Source: Glycomyces sp. NRRL B-16210 (GTDB lineage: Bacteria > Actinomycetota > Actinomycetes > Mycobacteriales > Micromonosporaceae). From it: DNA of 64,000 nucleotides. Below, in pieces: positions 49,899 through 61,284 of the stretch. The notes beneath the pieces were generated by a model, which did not search any database, had not been told where the DNA came from, and saw only the letters and a program-made list of their open reading frames with translations. The DNA lies in assembly GCF_000719515.1 (NCBI RefSeq), contig NZ_JOGR01000004.1, positions 62,001-126,000 on the forward strand, written 5' to 3'. Numbering within the stretch: the first letter of the stretch is position 1; each line of letters starts with the position of its first letter. The translations under genes and the position numbers were made by a program.

Positions 49899-49909
49899 GC
49901 AGTCGTTCC

Positions 49910-50656
49910 TCAGGCGGCGCGGATGGCGGCCTTGCGGAAGTCCTTGTTCAGGCGCCCGATCACGTCGAGCCCGATCTCCTTGGGGCAGGCCGCACTGCAC
50001 TCGCCGACGTTGGTGCACCCGCCGAAGCCGGCCTCGTCGTGGGCCGCGACCATGCCGAGCACGCGCGTCTGCCGCTCCGGCTGCCCCTGCGGGGTCAGAC
50101 CGAGGTGGGCGACCTTGGCGGCCATGAACAGCATCCCCGACCCGTTCGGGCAGGCCGCCACGCACGCGCCGCAGCCGATGCACGCCGCCGCGTTGAACGC
50201 CGCATCGGCGTCCTGCTTCGGGATCGGCACCGCGTGCGCGTCCGGCGCGGTCCCGGTCGGCGCCGAGATGTACCCGCCGGCCTGGATGATCCGGTCGAAC
50301 GCGCTCCGGTCGACCACGAGGTCCTTGATCACCGGGAACGCCCCGGCCCGCCACGGCTCGATGTCGATCGAGTCGCCGTCGGAGAACTTGCGCATGTGCA
50401 GTTGGCAGGTCGTCGTCGCCGCCTGCGGGCCGTGCGCCTGCCCGTCGATGACGAGCGAGCACGCCCCGCAGATGCCCTCGCGGCAGTCGTGGTCGAACGC
50501 GACCGGGTCCTTGCCCTCGGAGATGAGGTGCTCGTTGAGCACGTCGAGCATCTCCAGGAACGACGCGTCCTCGGAGACCCCGTCGATCTCGTAGGGCACC
50601 ATCTCGCCCTTGGTGTCGGCGTCGGGCTGGCGCCAGATTCGCAGAGACAGCTTCAC
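49910..50656 (-). CDS. sdhB: succinate dehydrogenase iron-sulfur subunit
   Basis: 248 residues from GTG 50656, overlapping the sdhA stop (GTGA). Ferredoxin-like N-terminal domain has CREGICGACSLVIDG for the [2Fe-2S] cluster; the C-terminal domain has AACIGCGACVAACPNGS and GECSAACPKEIGLDVI for the [4Fe-4S] and [3Fe-4S] clusters. It passes electrons from the flavoprotein to quinone in the membrane complex. The third motif, CTNVGEC, is spaced as in the actinobacterial Sdh1 type. A strong hairpin follows. Confidence 0.95.
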   Translation of the reverse strand: MKLSLRIWRQPDADTKGEMVPYEIDGVSEDASFLEMLDVLNEHLISEGKDPVAFDHDCREGICGACSLVIDGQAHGPQAATTTCQLHMRKFSDGDSIDIEPWRAGAFPVIKDLVVDRSAFDRIIQAGGYISAPTGTAPDAHAVPIPKQDADAAFNAAACIGCGACVAACPNGSGMLFMAAKVAHLGLTPQGQPERQTRVLGMVAAHDEAGFGGCTNVGECSAACPKEIGLDVIGRLNKDFRKAAIRAA

Positions 50657-52590
50657 TTGTAGCTCCGTTGGGTGGGCTTGACGTATTCGAACTCGAGCGC
50701 TTCCTTGTGGAGGACCGGCTCGTCCTCCCCGAACTCCCAGGCCGCGACGTAGGAGAAGTGCTCGTCGTCGCGCTTGGCCTCGCCCTCCTCGGTCTGGGAC
50801 TCGGCCCGGAAGTGCCCGCCGCACGACTCGGTGCGGTGCAGGGCGTCGATGCACATCAGCTCGCCCAGCTCGAAGAAGTCGGCCACCCGGCCGGCCTTCT
50901 CCAGCTCCTGGTTGAGCTGCTCGGCCTTCCCGGTGACCTTGACGCGCTTGTAGAACTCGGCCTTGAGGTCGCGGATGAGCCCGATGGCCTTGCGCAGGCC
51001 CTCGTCGCTGCGCTCCATCCCGCAGTATTCCCACATGATCTTGCCCAGCTCGCGGTGGAAGGAGTCCACCGTGCGGTCGCCGTCGTTGTGGAGGAAGAAC
51101 TCGATCCGGTCGTCGACCTCCTTGCGGGCGGCCACCACCGCCTCGTGGTCCTCGCCGAGCGCCTCGAACGGCCCGTCGGCGAGGTAGTCCGAGATCGTGT
51201 TCGGCAGCACGAAGTACCCGTCGGACAATCCCTGCATGAGCGCCGAGGCGCCCAGGCGGTTCGCGCCGTGGTCGGAGAAGTTCGCCTCGCCGGTCACGAA
51301 CAGGCCCGGGATGTTCGACGACAGGTCGTAGTCGACCCACAGGCCGCCCATCGTGTAGTGCACGGCCGGGTAGATCCGCATCGGCCGCTCGTACGGGTTC
51401 TCCCCGGTGATCCGCTCGTACATGTCGAACAGGTTGCCGTAGCGGGCCTCGACGGCCTTCTGCCCGAGGCGGTCGATGGCGTCGGCGAAGTCGAGGTACA
51501 CCCCGAGTCCGCCGGGGCCGACCCCGTGCCCCTCGTCGCACACGATCTTCGCGGCGCGCGAGGCGATGTCGCGCGGCACCAGGTTCCCGAACGCCGGGTA
51601 GCGCCGCTCCAGGTAGTAGTCCCGCTCGTCCTCGGGGATCTCCGCCGGGTGGCGGTGGTCCCCGCGCTTCTTAGGCACCCACACCCGCCCGTCGTTGCGC
51701 AGCGACTCGGACATGAGCGTCAGCTTCGACTGGTGGTCCCCCGACTGCGGAATGCACGTCGGGTGGATCTGCGTGTAGCACGGGTTCGCGAAGTACGCGC
51801 CCTTGCGGTGCGCCCGCCACGAGGCGGTCACGTTGCAGCCCTTGGCGTTCGTCGACAGGAAGAACACGTTCCCGTACCCGCCGGTGGCGAGCACGACCGC
51901 GTCGGCCAGCTCCGTGGAGATCTCCCCGGTCACCAGGTCGCGCACGATGATCCCGCGGGCCTTGCCCTCGACGATCACCAGCTCCAGCATCTCGTGGCGG
52001 GTGTGCAGGTCCACCGTCCCGGCCGCGACCTGCCGCTGGAGCGCCTGGTAGGCGCCTAGGAGCAGTTGCTGACCGGTCTGGCCCCGCGCGTAGAACGTCC
52101 GCGACACCTGAGCGCCGCCGAACGAGCGGTTGTCGAGCAGGCCCCCGTACTCGCGGGCGAACGGCACGCCCTGGGCCACGCACTGGTCGATGATCTCGGT
52201 CGAGACCTCCGCCAGGCGGTGCACGTTCGACTCCCGGGAGCGGAAGTCCCCGCCCTTGACGGTGTCGTAGAACAGCCGGTGCACCGAGTCGCCGTCGTTG
52301 CGGTAGTTCTTCGCCGCGTTGATCCCGCCCTGCGCGGCGATCGAGTGCGCCCGCCGCGCCGAGTCCTGGAAGCAGTAGTTCGCCACCCGGTAGCCCAGCT
52401 CGCCGAGCGTGGCCGCCGCGCTGGCGCCGGCCAGGCCGGTGCCGACGACGATGACGCGGAGCTTGCGACGGTTGGCGGGGTTGACCAGCCGCCCGGAGAA
52501 GCGCCGGCGCTCCCAGCGCTCGGCGATGGGCCCCGTGGGGGCCTTGGCGTCGGCGACGGGTTCGCCGTCGCGGTAGAAGTCAGTGCTCAT
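50653..52590 (-). CDS. sdhA: succinate dehydrogenase flavoprotein subunit
   Basis: 645 residues. FAD-binding VIVVGTGLAGASAAATLGELG near residue 45, the QGGINAAKNYRNDGDSVHRL segment with the FAD-linking region, and the active-site His/Arg block HTMGGLWVDY-like YTMGGLWVDYDL are present. It oxidises succinate to fumarate and reduces FAD. Lies between the cytochrome b gene and sdhB in one operon. This longer form with menaquinone-linked cytochrome b partner is the Bacillus/actinobacterial Sdh type. Confidence 0.95.
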   Translation of the reverse strand: MSTDFYRDGEPVADAKAPTGPIAERWERRRFSGRLVNPANRRKLRVIVVGTGLAGASAAATLGELGYRVANYCFQDSARRAHSIAAQGGINAAKNYRNDGDSVHRLFYDTVKGGDFRSRESNVHRLAEVSTEIIDQCVAQGVPFAREYGGLLDNRSFGGAQVSRTFYARGQTGQQLLLGAYQALQRQVAAGTVDLHTRHEMLELVIVEGKARGIIVRDLVTGEISTELADAVVLATGGYGNVFFLSTNAKGCNVTASWRAHRKGAYFANPCYTQIHPTCIPQSGDHQSKLTLMSESLRNDGRVWVPKKRGDHRHPAEIPEDERDYYLERRYPAFGNLVPRDIASRAAKIVCDEGHGVGPGGLGVYLDFADAIDRLGQKAVEARYGNLFDMYERITGENPYERPMRIYPAVHYTMGGLWVDYDLSSNIPGLFVTGEANFSDHGANRLGASALMQGLSDGYFVLPNTISDYLADGPFEALGEDHEAVVAARKEVDDRIEFFLHNDGDRTVDSFHRELGKIMWEYCGMERSDEGLRKAIGLIRDLKAEFYKRVKVTGKAEQLNQELEKAGRVADFFELGELMCIDALHRTESCGGHFRAESQTEEGEAKRDDEHFSYVAAWEFGEDEPVLHKEALEFEYVKPTQRSYK

Positions 52591-52591
52591 A

Positions 52592-53329
52592 TCAGCTCAC
52601 CAGTCCGAAAGTGACGGCCAAGGGCACGATCGCGAAACCCGCGACGAGGAGGACGGCCACGGCCAGGCTGACCGCCTGGGTCCGCTTGCGCCACCTGGTG
52701 TTCGGCCCGGCGATGGTCTGCACGGCCGACCAGATCCCGTGGCGCAGGTGGAACCCGAGGGCGACCAGTGCCAGGAGGTAGAAGACCGTCACGGGCCAGC
52801 GCTCGGGGTCGAAGGTGGCGACCACGGCGCCGTAGGCGTCGTGGAGGTCCTTGACGGGGTTGACCGTCCGCCAGGTCAGGTCCATCAGGTGCCAGGCGAC
52901 GAACAGGACGATGACGATCGCGCCCCATCGCATCGTGGCGACCGCGTGGCGCGACTCGCCCTTGGCGGGCTTCTTCGAGGCGTAGCGGACCGGGCGGGCC
53001 TGCATGGCGCGGCGGGTGAGCACGACCGCCGAGACGATGTGGACGGCGACGGCGGCGATGAGGCCCAGTCGCATCACCCACAGCAGGCTCTCGTGGGGCA
53101 GCAGGGGCTCGCCGAACGAGCGCAGCCCCGCCGCGTAGTCGTTCATGGACTCGCGGCCTTCGAAGACGTGGAGGTTCCCGGCCATGTGGGCGACGAGGAA
53201 CAGCACCAGCAGGATGCCGGAGACGCCCATGGCGACCTTCAGCCCGATGGTGGAACGCCACGGCTTCCAGGGCGCGCGGGCCCGTTTCACCGGGTGCGCC
53301 GCAGTGCGCGATTGCAATTCCGTAGACAC
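52592..53329 (-). CDS. sdhC: succinate dehydrogenase cytochrome b subunit
   Basis: 245 residues from GTG 53329, chosen because TACCGT stands exactly 6 bases upstream; ATG 53371 would add 14 residues lying before the expected transcript start. About five membrane helices hold His residues suited to bind two haems (VAHMAGNLHVF, VAVHIVSAVV, VAWHLMDLTW, GFHLRHGIW). It anchors SdhAB and reduces menaquinone. First gene of sdhCAB and divergent from a LysR gene. Confidence 0.92.
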   Translation of the reverse strand: MSTELQSRTAAHPVKRARAPWKPWRSTIGLKVAMGVSGILLVLFLVAHMAGNLHVFEGRESMNDYAAGLRSFGEPLLPHESLLWVMRLGLIAAVAVHIVSAVVLTRRAMQARPVRYASKKPAKGESRHAVATMRWGAIVIVLFVAWHLMDLTWRTVNPVKDLHDAYGAVVATFDPERWPVTVFYLLALVALGFHLRHGIWSAVQTIAGPNTRWRKRTQAVSLAVAVLLVAGFAIVPLAVTFGLVS

Positions 53330-53335
53330 GGCCAC

Positions 53336-53341
53336 ACGGTA
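53336..53341 (-). promoter_or_regulatory. -10 box TACCGT for sdhCAB, leaderless
   Basis: 6-base spacer (GTGGCC) to GTG 53329 on the minus strand. The divergent lysR promoter lies about 55 bases away. Confidence 0.55.
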
Positions 53342-53394
53342 GACGCGATACGCCTCACGGGTCCAATTCATGGCCGGGGCGTGTTCGATGCCGA

Positions 53395-53400
53395 TAGGTT
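53395..53400 (+). promoter_or_regulatory. -10 box TAGGTT for lysR gene, leaderless
   Basis: TAGGTT, 6 bases (ATGAAG), then ATG 53407. The ATG at 53401 touches the box and cannot be the start if this promoter is used. Confidence 0.6.
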
Positions 53401-53406
53401 ATGAAG

Positions 53407-54333
53407 ATGCGTCCGCAGCAACTCCAGGCCTTCCTCGCTGTCGCACAAACCCGGCATTTCACCCAGGCGGCCGATCAACTCGGTGTGACACAACCGTCAT
53501 TGAGCAAGCAGATCCAGGCGCTCGAGGCCGAGTTGGGCGCGCCGCTGCTCACGCGCTCGCGCGGGCGGATCGAGCTGACCGACGCCGGGCAGACCCTGCT
53601 GCCGCACGCGCGGCGCATCACCGCCGCGATCGGCGCGGCCCGCACCGACATCGACGACGTGCTGGCCGTGCGCGCCGGGCACCTGCGGCTGGGGGCGACC
53701 CCGAGCCTGTGCTCGTGGCTCATCGCCCCGCTGCTGACCCGCTATCTCGAGGCGCACCCGGGGGTGACGGTGACGCTCACCGAGGACGGGTCGGGGCCGC
53801 TCTCGGAGCGGCTCGCGGCCGGGGACCTCGACCTGGCGTTCACCATCGGCGACGCGGCCGGCGACGGCGGCTTGTCGGTGCGCCCGCTTTTGTCCGAGGC
53901 GCTCGTGGTCGCCTCGGCCGCGCACCTGCCGCCGTTGACGCGCCAGGCCTTCATCGGACTGCCGCAGCTGCGCGAGCAGGCGTTCGTGCTCCCCGCGCAC
54001 GGCTACGACCTTCGGGATCTGACGATCACGACGTGCGAGCGGTCCGGTTTCACCCCGCGCACCGGCGTGGACGGGGGCGCGACCGACGCGGTCGCGAGCC
54101 TCGTGGAGGCCGGGCTGGGGATCGCGCTGCTGCCGGCGATGATCGCCGCGGGCCGCCCGGGGCTGCGGTCCACGCCGCTGGCGCCGCCGGGGGCCAGCCG
54201 CATCATCGCCCTGGCCTCGCGGCGGGAGGCGCCTTTGACGAAGGCCGCGGGGGCGTTCGCGTCCTGTTTGGAGGCCCATTTGACGGATCTGCACGCCTGG
54301 GGGCGCCTCCCGGAGGGAATGCGGTCGGTTTAG
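53407..54333 (+). CDS. LysR family transcriptional regulator
   Basis: 308 residues from ATG 53407. The helix-turn-helix is MRPQQLQAFLAVAQTRHFTQ then AADQLGVTQPSLSKQIQALE, followed by the effector-binding domain (about 90-300, GHLRLGATPSLCSWLIAPLL). It is divergent from sdhCAB with 77 bases between starts, the layout in which LysR proteins commonly control their neighbour, so control of succinate dehydrogenase is a reasonable hypothesis. Effector unknown. Confidence 0.93.
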   Translation: MRPQQLQAFLAVAQTRHFTQAADQLGVTQPSLSKQIQALEAELGAPLLTRSRGRIELTDAGQTLLPHARRITAAIGAARTDIDDVLAVRAGHLRLGATPSLCSWLIAPLLTRYLEAHPGVTVTLTEDGSGPLSERLAAGDLDLAFTIGDAAGDGGLSVRPLLSEALVVASAAHLPPLTRQAFIGLPQLREQAFVLPAHGYDLRDLTITTCERSGFTPRTGVDGGATDAVASLVEAGLGIALLPAMIAAGRPGLRSTPLAPPGASRIIALASRREAPLTKAAGAFASCLEAHLTDLHAWGRLPEGMRSV

Positions 54334-54346
54334 GAGTGTCGGATAT

Positions 54347-54715
54347 TCAACTGAAGACGTTCCGGTCGAACATCGCGGCGATCTGCCTCGCCGAGGGCGT
54401 ACCGGCGTCCGGGTCGGCTCCCGCCTCCAGCAGTGCGGTCACGACTTCGCCGTAGTCTTTGAAGACCGCGCCGGCCAGCGGCGACTGGTCGCGGTCGTTG
54501 CGCCGGTCGACCGCCGCACCCGCCTCGATCAGGGCCCGCACCGTGGCGGCGTGGCCGTGGTAGGCCGCGAGCATGAGCAGCGTGTCGCCCGATCCGTTGA
54601 CCAGGTCGACCGGCAGCCCGGTCGCCACGAACCTGAGCAGGCGCTCGGTCTCGCCGGCCCGGGCCAGGTCGAACGCGGCCTCGGCAATACTGCGGAATTC
54701 CTCGTCATCGCTCAC
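54347..54715 (-). CDS. ankyrin-repeat protein
   Basis: 122 residues from GTG 54715 (GTG 54721 possible). Three ankyrin units are visible: GDTLLMLAAYHGHAATVRALIEAGAAVD, the next with RDQSPLAGAVFKDYGEVVTALLEAGADPD, and a leading half-unit (each about 33 residues). Short bacterial ankyrin proteins usually mediate protein contacts. No signal peptide. Convergent to the LysR gene, 13 bases from its stop. Confidence 0.85.
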   Translation of the reverse strand: MSDDEEFRSIAEAAFDLARAGETERLLRFVATGLPVDLVNGSGDTLLMLAAYHGHAATVRALIEAGAAVDRRNDRDQSPLAGAVFKDYGEVVTALLEAGADPDAGTPSARQIAAMFDRNVFS

Positions 54716-54810
54716 GCACACCAGCTTGACACACCCTTACGGGGCCCGCGCGGTCCTCCGCAATGGACCGGACCGATCGCGTTTCACCCGGCCAGGTGTC
54801 GGATCGGGTA

Positions 54811-54840
54811 TTGACACGGCTGCATAAGGGTGGGAAAGAT
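54811..54840 (+). promoter_or_regulatory. TTGACA promoter for small gene
   Basis: TTGACA at 54811 is followed 18 bases later by AAAGAT (54835-54840). Expected start near 54847 leaves a leader of about 75 bases before ATG 54924. Confidence 0.4.
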
Positions 54841-54923
54841 TGATGCGGGCCTGCGCGGCGGCGTCGCTGACACGAACCACCGCGGGCCTTTATCGGTGGG
54901 ACAAGGACGGTGAGGACTCGATC

Positions 54924-55175
54924 ATGGGCGAGCCGAAGATCCTGGGGCAGTTCCAATTGGAGCATCGCACCATTCAGGTCAGCGGGGACGACGGCAACGT
55001 CGGCACCGTCTGGCTCAGACGCGTCCATCCCGACCCGCCCATGGCGCTCGGGTGCGTGGTCGAGCTCGACTCCCCCACGCCGCGCCTGCGCCTCTACCGC
55101 GCCGAGTGGCCGGAGGAGCTCAGGGACCGCGCCAAGGAGCAGACGCTCGCGATCTGGAGGTCCGCCCGGGGCTGA
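54924..55175 (+). CDS. small hypothetical protein
   Basis: 83 residues from ATG 54924, preceded by GGTGAGGA; an upstream in-frame start at 54840 lies before the likely transcription start. No family recognised. Predicted beta-rich soluble protein (GQFQLEHRTIQVSGDDGNVGT then VWLRRVHPDPPM, RLRLYRAEWPEELR). Convergent with the pabB-like gene 12 bases away. Confidence 0.6.
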   Translation: MGEPKILGQFQLEHRTIQVSGDDGNVGTVWLRRVHPDPPMALGCVVELDSPTPRLRLYRAEWPEELRDRAKEQTLAIWRSARG

Positions 55176-55187
55176 GGGGGGTCTCGG

Positions 55188-56330
55188 TCATGCGCCGGCG
55201 GTGAGCGCGGCGGTCACGGCCGCGGCCTTCGCCTCGGCTTCGGCCACTTCGGCTTCGGGCGCCGATCGCCACGTGATGCCGCCGCCGGCCCACAGGTGGG
55301 CCCGGTCGGCGTCGAGGGCGACGGTGCGGATCGTGACGCCCAGGCGCACCGAGGTGCCGCAGACGTACCCGAACGCGCCCATCGCCGGGCCGCGCCCGAC
55401 CGGTTCGAGGCCGCCGACGAGGTCGAGCACCGCCAGTTTCGGCGTGCCGGTCACCGACCCGGGCGGGCACATCGCCCGCAGCACCTCGGCCAGGTCCGCG
55501 CCCTCGGCGAGCTCGCACTCGACGGTGGACTCGGCCTGCCACAGGTCGGCCCACCGGTGCAGGCGCAGCAGCTCGGGCACGCGGACGCTGCCCGGCACGG
55601 CGACGCGGGCCAGGTCGTTGCGTTCGAGGTCGACGATCATGACGTGCTCGGCGCGTTCCTTGACCGAGCCGAGCAGCTCGGCCCGGCCCTCCTCGGTCGC
55701 CGGGGCCGTGCCCTTGACCGGGCGCGCCGCCGCGGTGCGGCCCTCGACGGTGAAGAAGCACTCGGGGGAGCCGGAGGCCACCAGCCAGTCGCGACCGGAC
55801 AGGACCCCGCCCCAGGAGGCGCCGCCCACCCCCGCGACCGCCGCGGCGATCCCGGCCGGATCGCCCGACCACGGCGCGCTGCGGTGCCCCACGACGTTGG
55901 CGACGTACACCTGCCCGCGCCCGATCGCCTCCTGGACGGACACGACCGCCTTCGCGTGGTCGGCACCGGTCCACGACGGCGCCCACGGCCCCACCGCGAA
56001 CGACCCCGAGGTTTCGCGGTCGCGGTGCGGGCCGTGCGCGAAGGCCACGAGCACGAGATCGGGAACCGCCGGGACCGGCGAGGGCGCACCGGTCGCGCCG
56101 CCGGCCATCACCGCCCCGGCCGCCGCAGAGACCAGGACCGCGACGCCGCAGACCGACCCCTCCGAGACCACATGATCGGCCGCGTACCGGGCGGTGAACG
56201 CGGCCGCTATCGCGGCCGGATCGCCGCCCTCGCCCAGACGCCACTCGCACCGGTCGACCTCGACGAGCCGCTCGCGGCACGCCGCAGGGACCCCCGGAGG
56301 GGCGGGCGGGACCGCAGCGAACACCGACAC
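55188..56330 (-). CDS. chorismate-binding enzyme (PabB/TrpE-like)
   Basis: 380 residues from GTG 56330. The C-terminal chorismate-binding fold has RPVKGTAPATEEGRAEL, HVMIVDLERNDLARVAVPG, CPPGSVTGTPKLAVLDL and GRGPAMGAFGYV, the conserved blocks of aminodeoxychorismate/anthranilate/salicylate synthases. The PVKGT replacing PIKGT points to PabB-like 4-amino-4-deoxychorismate synthesis for folate. No glutamine-amidotransferase (PabA) gene or lyase is adjacent. No sign of fusion to either. Confidence 0.88.
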   Translation of the reverse strand: MSVFAAVPPAPPGVPAACRERLVEVDRCEWRLGEGGDPAAIAAAFTARYAADHVVSEGSVCGVAVLVSAAAGAVMAGGATGAPSPVPAVPDLVLVAFAHGPHRDRETSGSFAVGPWAPSWTGADHAKAVVSVQEAIGRGQVYVANVVGHRSAPWSGDPAGIAAAVAGVGGASWGGVLSGRDWLVASGSPECFFTVEGRTAAARPVKGTAPATEEGRAELLGSVKERAEHVMIVDLERNDLARVAVPGSVRVPELLRLHRWADLWQAESTVECELAEGADLAEVLRAMCPPGSVTGTPKLAVLDLVGGLEPVGRGPAMGAFGYVCGTSVRLGVTIRTVALDADRAHLWAGGGITWRSAPEAEVAEAEAKAAAVTAALTAGA

Positions 56331-56393
56331 CGCTCAAGTGTCGCCCAGGGCGAGCCGGCGACTGAAGCGCGAGTGGCCCACCTCACCGGCGCC

Positions 56394-58076
56394 TCAGCCG
56401 CCGATGGACGCCAGCACCGAGGCCGCGTCCGGCGACTCCAGATACGAACCGCCGCCGGCCTCGGCCAGCACCCGCAGATTGTCCCCGTTCGCCGAACCGA
56501 ACCCGATCGTGTAGACCGTCACCGACCCGTCCATGTCCGCGATCGCCTGCGCCGTCTGCTCCACCGTCGGCTGGCTCTCCACGTCCACGCCGACGTTCGT
56601 CAGCACCACCACCAGGTTCACCGCGTCGGCGACCGAATTGGCGCCCATGTGGCCGTACGCGGCCACCAGCGAGTCGTACAGGGGCGAACCGCCCTGATAC
56701 GGCTCGTCCTCCCACACCCCGTACAGGTCGTCGACGAGGTTCGCCCGATTGTCGTCCGACAGCTCGGCCACATCGGTCACCGACCGCCAGTTCTGATCGC
56801 CCCCGGCCCCGACCCCGAACTCCCACAACCCGACCCGATAGGTCGACTCCATGTCCTCGACCATGCCGATCGCCAACCGGATCGCCGCCGTCGCCGCCGG
56901 CATCGACTCCCCGCCGTAGTCGACCGTCTCCTCCTCGGTCGCGATCGACCGGTCGACCAGGAACAGCACGTTCAAGTCCCGACTGCCCGACTGCCACGAC
57001 CGCACCGCCAGGCCCACCGCCTCCGGTGTGGCCATCGCCAGCGCCGTCGCCGCGTCCTCGACCGGCGTCAGCTCAGGATCGGTGAAGTCCCCCGAGGCGA
57101 CCGCCCCGGCCAGGAACTCCCCGAACCGCGCCGCGATGCCCGCGTCCGAATCCGAGACCCACCCGGCCCCGCCCAGCACCAGGTACGCCGCGACCGCGCC
57201 CAGCGAGGTGCCCGCCGGACTGACCGGCACCAGCGGGTCCTCGACGCCGCTGATCGCGTTGAAGTCCTCCACCTGGTAGCCCAGGGCCGTGAACACCTGC
57301 GTCGTGTCGCCGGTCTCGGCGTAGCCGGCGAACTGCTCGGGAGCGTGGTCGAGCACCGACCCCGACTCGATCGCGGCCGCATAGGCGGCCATCGCCTCCT
57401 CGGAGAACCCGCCCTCGCCGTCAGAGGACGCGTTGAGCATCGCCACCAGGCCCTCGGTCGAAGTCCGCGGGTTCGCCGCCGCCAACGTGACCTGGCCTTC
57501 CGAGGCCGCGTCGAGGATCTCCGGCCACGAGGGCGGCTGGCCCCCCAGCCAGCCCAGCTCCTCGGCCTTCGACTCCGCCAAGGCGATCACCGACGTGGCC
57601 TGGCCCAGCACCACCGGCTCCGAGGAGACGTACCCGGCCGTGGCCTCACTGGAGGTCACCCACGAGGCCCACGCCTGCGAGTCGGGCACCCACGCGATCG
57701 GCGGCGCGCCCAGCGACTTCTGGTCCCAGATCCCGGTGATCCCCCGCGAGGCCTCGGCCGCCGACACCTCGGTCACCGAGATGCCCACGCACTCGCCGTC
57801 GACCTCCGGCTGCGTCGCCTCCCAGTCCTGCGCGGCGTCCTCAACCGCCCCGGCGATGGTCGGCGCCGCCGCCACCGTCACCCGGAACACCGAACCCGAG
57901 CAGCCCGACCGCAGCAACGCCATGAAACCCCAGGTCAACCCGGAGGCGATCAGTACGCACACGAGCGTGATCACGATCCACGGCGCCACCGGCAGCCGCG
58001 AGCCGCCCTTCTTGCGCCGCCGCCCTGTCCGGTGCGACTTCACCGCACGCGCAGTACCGAAAACCATCAGCTTCAC
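56394..58076 (-). CDS. membrane-anchored substrate-binding/VWA fusion protein
   Basis: 560 residues. A basic tail (SHRTGRRRKKGGSR) and one membrane helix (about 34-56) make it a type II membrane protein. Residues about 65-330 resemble an extracellular solute-binding fold (VTVAAAPTIAGAVEDAAQDW), and 365-560 a von Willebrand A domain (NVLFLVDRSIATEE... VVVLTNVGVDV). The metal-ion site is altered: DxSxS reads DRSIA and TDG reads TNV. Many actinobacterial homologues have the same two-part plan with unknown ligand. A direct repeat array lies just upstream. Confidence 0.82.
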   Translation of the reverse strand: MKLMVFGTARAVKSHRTGRRRKKGGSRLPVAPWIVITLVCVLIASGLTWGFMALLRSGCSGSVFRVTVAAAPTIAGAVEDAAQDWEATQPEVDGECVGISVTEVSAAEASRGITGIWDQKSLGAPPIAWVPDSQAWASWVTSSEATAGYVSSEPVVLGQATSVIALAESKAEELGWLGGQPPSWPEILDAASEGQVTLAAANPRTSTEGLVAMLNASSDGEGGFSEEAMAAYAAAIESGSVLDHAPEQFAGYAETGDTTQVFTALGYQVEDFNAISGVEDPLVPVSPAGTSLGAVAAYLVLGGAGWVSDSDAGIAARFGEFLAGAVASGDFTDPELTPVEDAATALAMATPEAVGLAVRSWQSGSRDLNVLFLVDRSIATEEETVDYGGESMPAATAAIRLAIGMVEDMESTYRVGLWEFGVGAGGDQNWRSVTDVAELSDDNRANLVDDLYGVWEDEPYQGGSPLYDSLVAAYGHMGANSVADAVNLVVVLTNVGVDVESQPTVEQTAQAIADMDGSVTVYTIGFGSANGDNLRVLAEAGGGSYLESPDAASVLASIGG

Positions 58077-58130
58077 TCCTGGGGGGAACCGTCGGCAGCC
58101 AGTCTAGAGCCCACGGCACCGAGCGCCTTT

Positions 58131-58329
58131 ACCGCTCGCACGCTTCACCGAGGCTGTTCATATTTACGGCTCGCAAGCGTCGCCGAGGCTCTACACAATT
58201 ACGGCTCGCAAGCGTCGCCGAGGCTCTACACAATTACGGCTCGCAAGCGTCGCCGAGGAGGTGCATATTTACGGCCGGGGAGCGTCACCGAGGAGGTGCA
58301 CAATCACGGCCCCGAAGCTTCGCCGGGAT
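58131..58329. repeat. tandem array of 35-bp direct repeats
   Basis: Units start at 58131, 58166, 58201, 58236, 58271 and 58306, each 35 bases from the next; the last is partial. Units 2 and 3 are identical. The conserved core is ACGGCTCGCAAGCGTCGCC plus GAGG; ends vary between CACAATT and CATATTT. The array sits between the VWA gene and gcvP. A copy of the core (22 of 23 bases) also lies inside gcvP at 60732-60754. Confidence 0.9.
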
Positions 58330-58373
58330 AGGCCCGCCCGCCGTGCGAGCGGGCCCGCTCCGCGAACCTCCGC

Positions 58374-61217
<2,844 letters not shown>

Positions 61218-61229
61218 CTCGGGTTTCCT

Positions 61230-61275
61230 CCGGTGACAGGCGGTGCGTGAACGCATCTCCCTCATCTGTCACCGG
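61230..61275 (-). promoter_or_regulatory. hairpin masking the gcvP ribosome-binding site
   Basis: CCGGTGACAG (61266-61275 on the minus strand) is complementary to CTGTCACCGG (61230-61239), a 10-bp stem with 26-base loop. The downstream arm runs into the GGAGG that precedes TTG 61217, so pairing would hide it. This is a plausible expression platform for the riboswitch just upstream. Confidence 0.65.
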
Positions 61276-61284
61276 TGCCCGGCT

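Larger units (their letters stand above)
49608..49909. other. intergenic region between uppS-like gene and sdhB
   Basis: About 300 bases without a gene. It contains two strong hairpins (49761-49790 and 49866-49898) and a smaller one at 49734-49749 (CCCCGC-TCAC-GCGGGG) that resembles one unit of a type I-E CRISPR repeat but has no companion. Nothing else was recognised. Confidence 0.6.
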
